DNA from: Spirochaetales bacterium
GTDB taxonomy: Bacteria > Spirochaetota > Spirochaetia > Sphaerochaetales > Sphaerochaetaceae
DNA: 10,645 bases
Direction: 5' to 3'
NCBI GenBank assembly: GCA_022771185.1
Contig: JALFCJ010000208.1
Coordinates: 1-10,645, forward strand
Below, one piece after another: positions 7,126 to 10,645 of this stretch. Positions within the stretch are counted from its first letter, which is position 1; every line of letters begins with the position of its first letter. The notes below the pieces were generated by a model. That model saw nothing but the letters and a program-made list of their open reading frames with translations. It ran no database searches and had not been told where the DNA came from. Both the position numbers and the translations under genes were made by a program.

Positions 7126-8357
7126 TTAGTAGGAACCTCCTTTTTACCGGTGACGTACTCATAGATTAGCGACTTGCGATACTCAGCAAGGACATCAAGT
7201 TGCTTCTGCTTGTCTGCAATGATGGAGTCGATTTCGGAGCACTTGGTATTAAGAAAAGTAGCAATATCGTTTTGGATAGATAATGGTGGGACTGGTATCA
7301 ATGAATTACCAAAGTCTTCGAATGCAATGTTTTTTCCATCCCTTAGACTCATTGTAAAAGAGTTCATTTCCTGAATAAACCCTTGAGTTTTAAAAAGATA
7401 CCTATAATAGTCATCACAAATGTTTCTTGTTGGATAGAAAATTTGATATGCCGGAGACACAACCCCCTCATAATCAGAATATTCAAAACCACCCTGAAAA
7501 CTTCTTAGACTGATACAAAATGCACCTTTATGTACTGTCTTTAGTTCTGATAAATCTACTTTTTCATTCAGCTTAACGGCCTTCATACCTGATAATTCTT
7601 CATATTTGTCCTGGGGGATTACTCCGTATTTTTGAGTAGGAGAAAGAAGCTGAAGGCATATCGTGTTACCTCTCTCATTCTTTTGAATGAAAACATATTT
7701 CCCTTTTTCAAGTTCCCAGCTATTTGGAATCATCCCAATCCACTCAACACCGCTATCCTTCATCTCTACATTCGGATCCAGTCCTTTTGTGACGGCTTCA
7801 GTAATTATTGACTTTCTATACTCTTGAAGAGTCTCTATCTCTTTCCGGATATCCTCAGAGATGGAGTCGATTTCCGCGCACTTGGAGTAAAGGAATCTAG
7901 TAATTAGTTGTTGTTCTTTTAGAGAAGGAATCACAACATTAAAGTTTTGTAACATTGGTAACCTGAGGGAAGGTACCGTAGACTGAGCGCTTCCGTAATT
8001 CATTAATTGAGGGAAGAGATTACTAATATAATAGTGTAAAAATGACGTATTAATTTTGAAATCATATAAAAGATAAACACGTTGATGAATTGCATATTTC
8101 CCAAATGCATGATGAAAAACTCTTCCAGCACCAGCTCCGTCTCCAGCAACAAGAATACCTTCTCCGTCAAAGGTATATCTGTTGCATCTTTCAACCTCAG
8201 GAGATCTTACATAAAATGGAAAAGTACCTTCTGGATCTGCATTCTGCGTATCTTCATTCCCAGTAGTTATAGAACACAAATACTTTAAATGTTTTTGATC
8301 CCAAACTTCTGGGATGTTTCCTATCCATTTAACGCCGCTATCCTTCATCTCCCTCAT
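7122..8357 (-). CDS. hsdS: Type I restriction enzyme, HsdS specificity subunit
   Basis: A 411-residue HsdS, which recognises the bipartite DNA target and holds the two HsdM and two HsdR subunits. It is a tandem duplication. Half one has SGVKWIGNIPEVW at 7-19, a first target recognition domain to about 143, then a conserved helix at 149-190 containing KCAEIDSI and EYRKSIITEAVTKG. Half two repeats this with SGVEWIGMIPNSW at 202-214, a second recognition domain to about 357, and a helix at 361-403 with KCSEIDSI and EYRKSLIYEYVTGK. The recognition domains differ from each other and most likely read different half-sites; the target cannot be read from sequence. GGAGGTGA just upstream supports ATG 8357, in an ATGA overlap with hsdM; ATG 8348 (residue 4) is possible. 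Its end overlaps hsdR likewise. Full-length, no frameshift seen. Confidence 0.95.
   Translation of the reverse strand: MREMKDSGVKWIGNIPEVWDQKHLKYLCSITTGNEDTQNADPEGTFPFYVRSPEVERCNRYTFDGEGILVAGDGAGAGRVFHHAFGKYAIHQRVYLLYDFKINTSFLHYYISNLFPQLMNYGSAQSTVPSLRLPMLQNFNVVIPSLKEQQLITRFLYSKCAEIDSISEDIRKEIETLQEYRKSIITEAVTKGLDPNVEMKDSGVEWIGMIPNSWELEKGKYVFIQKNERGNTICLQLLSPTQKYGVIPQDKYEELSGMKAVKLNEKVDLSELKTVHKGAFCISLRSFQGGFEYSDYEGVVSPAYQIFYPTRNICDDYYRYLFKTQGFIQEMNSFTMSLRDGKNIAFEDFGNSLIPVPPLSIQNDIATFLNTKCSEIDSIIADKQKQLDVLAEYRKSLIYEYVTGKKEVPTK
7750..8351 (+). repeat. Exact 17-base direct repeat pair within hsdS
   Basis: CCGCTATCCTTCATCTC occurs at 7750-7766 and at 8335-8351, encoding the MKDSG conserved segment at the head of each HsdS half. 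A second, less exact pair (GATGGAGTCGATTTC then GCACTTGG) lies at 7221-7244 and 7860-7883 in the two conserved helices. The repeats bracket a recognition domain, so recombination between them could delete or exchange that domain. Confidence 0.7.
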
Positions 8358-10444
8358 GCTTCACCTCCGATTAGCTTGGCAATGCGTGAGGAGACGGATT
8401 TCTCAAGTTCGATGAACTGTTTCATCAGCTCTTCGCTTGGAGTAGGGGCCTGATATTTATAAAAGTATCGTGTGAATGGTATTTCAGCCCCGGTCTTGAT
8501 TACAGGCTTCTTGGCAGCAAGATTCTCTTCAAAGAACCACTTTGCATCAGGAACATGGGGAAGTACCTCTCTTGCCATGTAGTCTTCGATATCTTCATCC
8601 CATTTGACTAGTTCTGTATCTTTTGTTTCCTTGTCGTAGATGATGTTTCCTTTCTTGTCACGCTGGATTTCAGCTTCTTTATCCATGATGGAGAGACCAT
8701 CAGATATCTTATCAAGAAGTTTCTTGTCCAGGTTTGGAAGGATAGACTTCAATGCAGGAGCAAAAGCTTCAGGAGACATCCATTTCTTATCTGAAACATT
8801 CTCTTTCAGCTTCAGAAGAACACTGTCATATACCGGCATTGAGGCCATGTATTGGGCAAGTTTATCTTCATCCTTCTTGCTGATGGATGTACCCTGGGCT
8901 TCCAGTTCTGCAACCTTCGCAGGATCATAGAGTGAAGAAAGGGCGCCGGAACGTATCATGGCATCAATACTTTCCTCTGTAATGGAATAGCTTCTCTGTA
9001 ATGGCTGCATGACAGCATATTCCTTGTAGATGAATTCAGTGTTAGGGAAGATCTTGCAGTATTCGTTTTCTTCGAATGATGTATAAAGGTCACAGATCTT
9101 CTGTCTGTCCTCTGGCAGGAACTCATTCTTCTTGTTGCCAAGAGGCTTTCTAAGCTTATGGCAGAAGGATGAAGCGTCGATTAGCTGGACAAATCCTTTT
9201 CTTTCAGGACGTTTGTTCTTGGAAAGCAACCATATATAAGTAGATATGCCGGTGTTGTAGAACAAATCTGTCGGCATCTGGATTATAGCTTCGATAAGAT
9301 CGTTTTCAAGAAGCCAACGTCTTATCTGTGATTCTCCGGAAGAAGTGCTACCAGTGAATAGGGGAGAGCCGTTCTCAATGATTGCAGCCCTACCAAGTTC
9401 TGGATCCATCTTTGCCACAGCAGACTGGACAAAGAGAAGTTGTCCATCACCGCTACCGGGGAGTCCAGCTCCCCAACGTCCACTGAGCCCTTTGTCATAT
9501 TCCTTTCTTACGGCATCCTCTTGGCCTGCCTTTGCATCTTTTCCAGCCCATGGAGTACCGAAAGGAGGATTTTCCAAGACATAACGACATTTTACATCGG
9601 AAAAAGGATCTTCCTTGAATGTATCTGCATTGACGAAATTGTCTCCGTTTTGGCCTTTGATGAGCATTTCAGCCAATCCGATTGCATGTGTCTGAGGCAT
9701 CAATTCAACACCGAAAAGACGCACATCACAGCTTGGATTGTAGTGTTTGAGATAACTGTAGGCAGTGGAAAGCATACCGCCGGTACCTGCCGCCTGATCG
9801 CATATCGTTATTATCTTTCCGTCATCAAAGATATCATCAGAGCCTTCTGAGATGAGGAGTGCAACCATGGTCTTGATTATGTCACGACCTGTATAATACT
9901 GTCCTGCATCCACGTTCTGGTAGAATCTGCCGATAAGGTTTTCGAAGATATATCCCATCTTTATTGAGTCAAACTTCTCAAGGCTCAGGTCCAGTTCGGA
10001 GAAGGCCTTGACTACAGAGAAAAGACATCCGTCCTTGTCCATCTTGTCGATATGGGTCTTGAGATTTAGGTTTGTGAGTATTCCGCTGACATTGTCGGAG
10101 AAACCTTCGATATACGCCTTGAAGTTTGCGGCTATATTGTCTGCATCGTTACAGAGTTCCTTGAGAGAGAAACCTGAGACGTTGTAGAACTGGTATTTGG
10201 ATATCTTGTACATAGCCTTTGCAGGGTATTGAGGATTCTTCTGGTACTGTTCAACAACAGCATCCTTGGTCTTTTCCAGAGCACACTCAAATCTGCGCAG
10301 TATAGTCATCGGGATGATTACGTCACCGTAATGATCTGGCATAAATGATCCACGAAGCTTGTTGGCAATGCTCCAGATAAAGTTGGCTTCGTTTGTGATA
10401 TCTACGGGATTGTCATCCCAGAATAGGTCAGGCGTTTTGTTCAT
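8354..10444 (-). CDS. hsdM: Type I restriction enzyme, HsdM N6-adenine DNA methyltransferase subunit
   Basis: A 696-residue HsdM that transfers methyl from S-adenosylmethionine to N6 of adenine in the target set by HsdS, protecting host DNA. The N-terminal helical domain carries NFIWSIANKLRG (21-32) and PMTILRR (45-51). The catalytic domain has motif I CDQAAGTGGM (215-224), which binds SAM, and the catalytic NPPF (292-295). The C-terminal part is longer than in EcoKI (529 residues), with a charged linker and the segment EVLPHVPDAKWF, then EIPFTRYFYKY, a form I recall in many type I M subunits; it ends in a helix for HsdS contact. ATG 10444 (MNKTPDLFW) is chosen over an in-frame TTG at 10471 because that would place a consensus -10 box inside the gene. 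There is no ribosome binding site before the ATG, which fits a leaderless message. It is first in the hsdMSR-RHH operon. Confidence 0.96.
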   Translation of the reverse strand: MNKTPDLFWDDNPVDITNEANFIWSIANKLRGSFMPDHYGDVIIPMTILRRFECALEKTKDAVVEQYQKNPQYPAKAMYKISKYQFYNVSGFSLKELCNDADNIAANFKAYIEGFSDNVSGILTNLNLKTHIDKMDKDGCLFSVVKAFSELDLSLEKFDSIKMGYIFENLIGRFYQNVDAGQYYTGRDIIKTMVALLISEGSDDIFDDGKIITICDQAAGTGGMLSTAYSYLKHYNPSCDVRLFGVELMPQTHAIGLAEMLIKGQNGDNFVNADTFKEDPFSDVKCRYVLENPPFGTPWAGKDAKAGQEDAVRKEYDKGLSGRWGAGLPGSGDGQLLFVQSAVAKMDPELGRAAIIENGSPLFTGSTSSGESQIRRWLLENDLIEAIIQMPTDLFYNTGISTYIWLLSKNKRPERKGFVQLIDASSFCHKLRKPLGNKKNEFLPEDRQKICDLYTSFEENEYCKIFPNTEFIYKEYAVMQPLQRSYSITEESIDAMIRSGALSSLYDPAKVAELEAQGTSISKKDEDKLAQYMASMPVYDSVLLKLKENVSDKKWMSPEAFAPALKSILPNLDKKLLDKISDGLSIMDKEAEIQRDKKGNIIYDKETKDTELVKWDEDIEDYMAREVLPHVPDAKWFFEENLAAKKPVIKTGAEIPFTRYFYKYQAPTPSEELMKQFIELEKSVSSRIAKLIGGEA

Positions 10445-10450
10445 ACAGTT

Positions 10451-10459
10451 ATTATAGCA
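10451..10459 (-). promoter_or_regulatory. Extended -10 promoter element of the hsd operon
   Basis: On the - strand the sequence TGCTATAAT ends at 10451: a perfect TATAAT with the upstream TG of an extended -10 element. No good -35 box lies 17 bases upstream, as is common for extended -10 promoters. The usual distance would put the first transcribed base at 10444, the A of the hsdM ATG, so the message may have no leader. The start site has not been measured, so this is an inference. Confidence 0.6.
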
Positions 10460-10484
10460 CGAAAAAAGCAATCTACACTAATTC

Positions 10485-10495
10485 GCATAATATGC
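10485..10495. promoter_or_regulatory. 11-base palindrome upstream of the hsd promoter (candidate operator)
   Basis: GCATAATATGC is an inverted repeat of two 5-base arms around one base. It lies just upstream of where the -35 region of the hsdM promoter would be, a common place for a regulator site. The small RHH protein at the end of the operon belongs to a family that binds such short palindromes, but the link is a guess. In AT-rich DNA an 11-base palindrome can occur by chance. Confidence 0.3.
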
Positions 10496-10500
10496 ATTAC

Positions 10501-10519
10501 AAAAAAAGGCTTGGCCTCT
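10501..10519 (-). terminator. Candidate rho-independent terminator upstream of hsdM
   Basis: On the - strand AGAGGC (10519-10514) pairs with GCCTTT around a CAA loop (one G-U pair), running into a T tract of seven bases (10507-10501). It would stop transcripts entering from beyond the window and so insulate the hsd operon. The stem is short, and a competing palindrome CCTCTAAGAGG (10515-10525) overlaps it, so switching between two hairpins is possible but unproven. Confidence 0.4.
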
Positions 10520-10540
10520 AAGAGGTTGATATCTGTGTAA

Positions 10541-10645
10541 TACTATCTTCAACTTATTGCAAAACAGACTCTTAAGAAAGATCTTCTAAGTGCGGCAGAA
10601 ACGGAAGGGGAGGGTGATAAAACAGCGGTCATCATAAATAAGACC
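10541..10645 (+). other. Open frame without start codon running off the window edge
   Basis: After a stop codon at 10538-10540, 35 codons stay open to the last base. The translation includes LIAKQTLKKDLLSAAETEGE followed by GDKTAVIINKT, which looks protein-like (charged, helix-forming, then a strand). There is no ATG, GTG or TTG in this frame and no ribosome binding site. It may be a 5'-truncated gene beside the hsd operon or chance. The opposite strand is also open from the edge to a stop at 10549, but its Ser/Arg/Phe-rich product looks like a shadow. No function is assigned. Confidence 0.2.

Noticed and set aside
7122..8357. hsdS shufflon (invertible specificity genes)
   Set aside because: No second partial hsdS, no recombinase gene and no long inverted repeats in the window.
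9440..9850. Open frame on the + strand of 136 codons
   Set aside because: Antisense to the methyltransferase domain of hsdM containing NPPF and motif I.
8354..10444. HsdM length as evidence of a novel fusion
   Set aside because: The long C-terminal region with EVLPHVPDAKWF and EIPFTRYFYKY resembles a form common among type I M subunits, so it is not unusual.
10445..10471. TTG start for hsdM at 10471
   Set aside because: No ribosome binding site, and it would place the consensus extended -10 box within the coding region.
10549..10644. C-terminal tail of a - strand gene entering from the edge
   Set aside because: The 31-residue tail is Ser/Arg/Phe-rich and mirrors the better-looking + strand frame; cannot be supported from this window.

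Overview
The window looks like a bacterial chromosome segment of low to moderate GC in which a short core block is joined to a defence-type accessory block. An RNase P RNA with a P18 hairpin (type A-like), a lipoprotein with a classical lipobox, strong AGGAGG-type ribosome binding sites and AT-rich DNA argue against Bacillus-like Firmicutes, whose RNase P RNA is type B. A low-GC spirochaete or another diderm would fit, but that is a tentative inference and no gene here fixes the phylum.

Positions 1-2755 look like core genome. The RNase P RNA gene (rnpB) is followed within about 20 bases by a TPR-like lipoprotein gene on the same strand. Converging on it from the other strand is a two-gene operon of mazG (NTP pyrophosphohydrolase) and an unrecognised 274-residue protein, coupled by an 8-base overlap.

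Positions 2912-3767 hold a very AT-rich two-gene cassette on the + strand: a Panacea/SocA-like (DUF4065) protein overlapping a short MazF/PemK-like protein. It reads as a toxin-antitoxin pair with the antitoxin first. Positions 3768-3976 hold no gene but contain four degenerate direct repeats and small hairpins that no gene explains.

Positions 3977-10444 are a complete type I restriction-modification operon on the - strand, transcribed hsdM, hsdS, hsdR. Every junction is a 4-base ATGA overlap. A fourth gene, a 57-residue ribbon-helix-helix protein, is joined to hsdR by the same kind of overlap and is easily missed because of its size. HsdM and HsdS would form the modification enzyme, HsdR adds DNA cleavage and translocation, and the small DNA-binding protein may be a regulator or part of a toxin-antitoxin remnant. 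The operon has an extended -10 box placed so that transcription would start at or next to the hsdM ATG, suggesting a leaderless message. A small palindrome lies just upstream.

The last 200 bases hold that promoter, a possible terminator reading on the - strand, and an open frame without a start codon that runs off the window edge.
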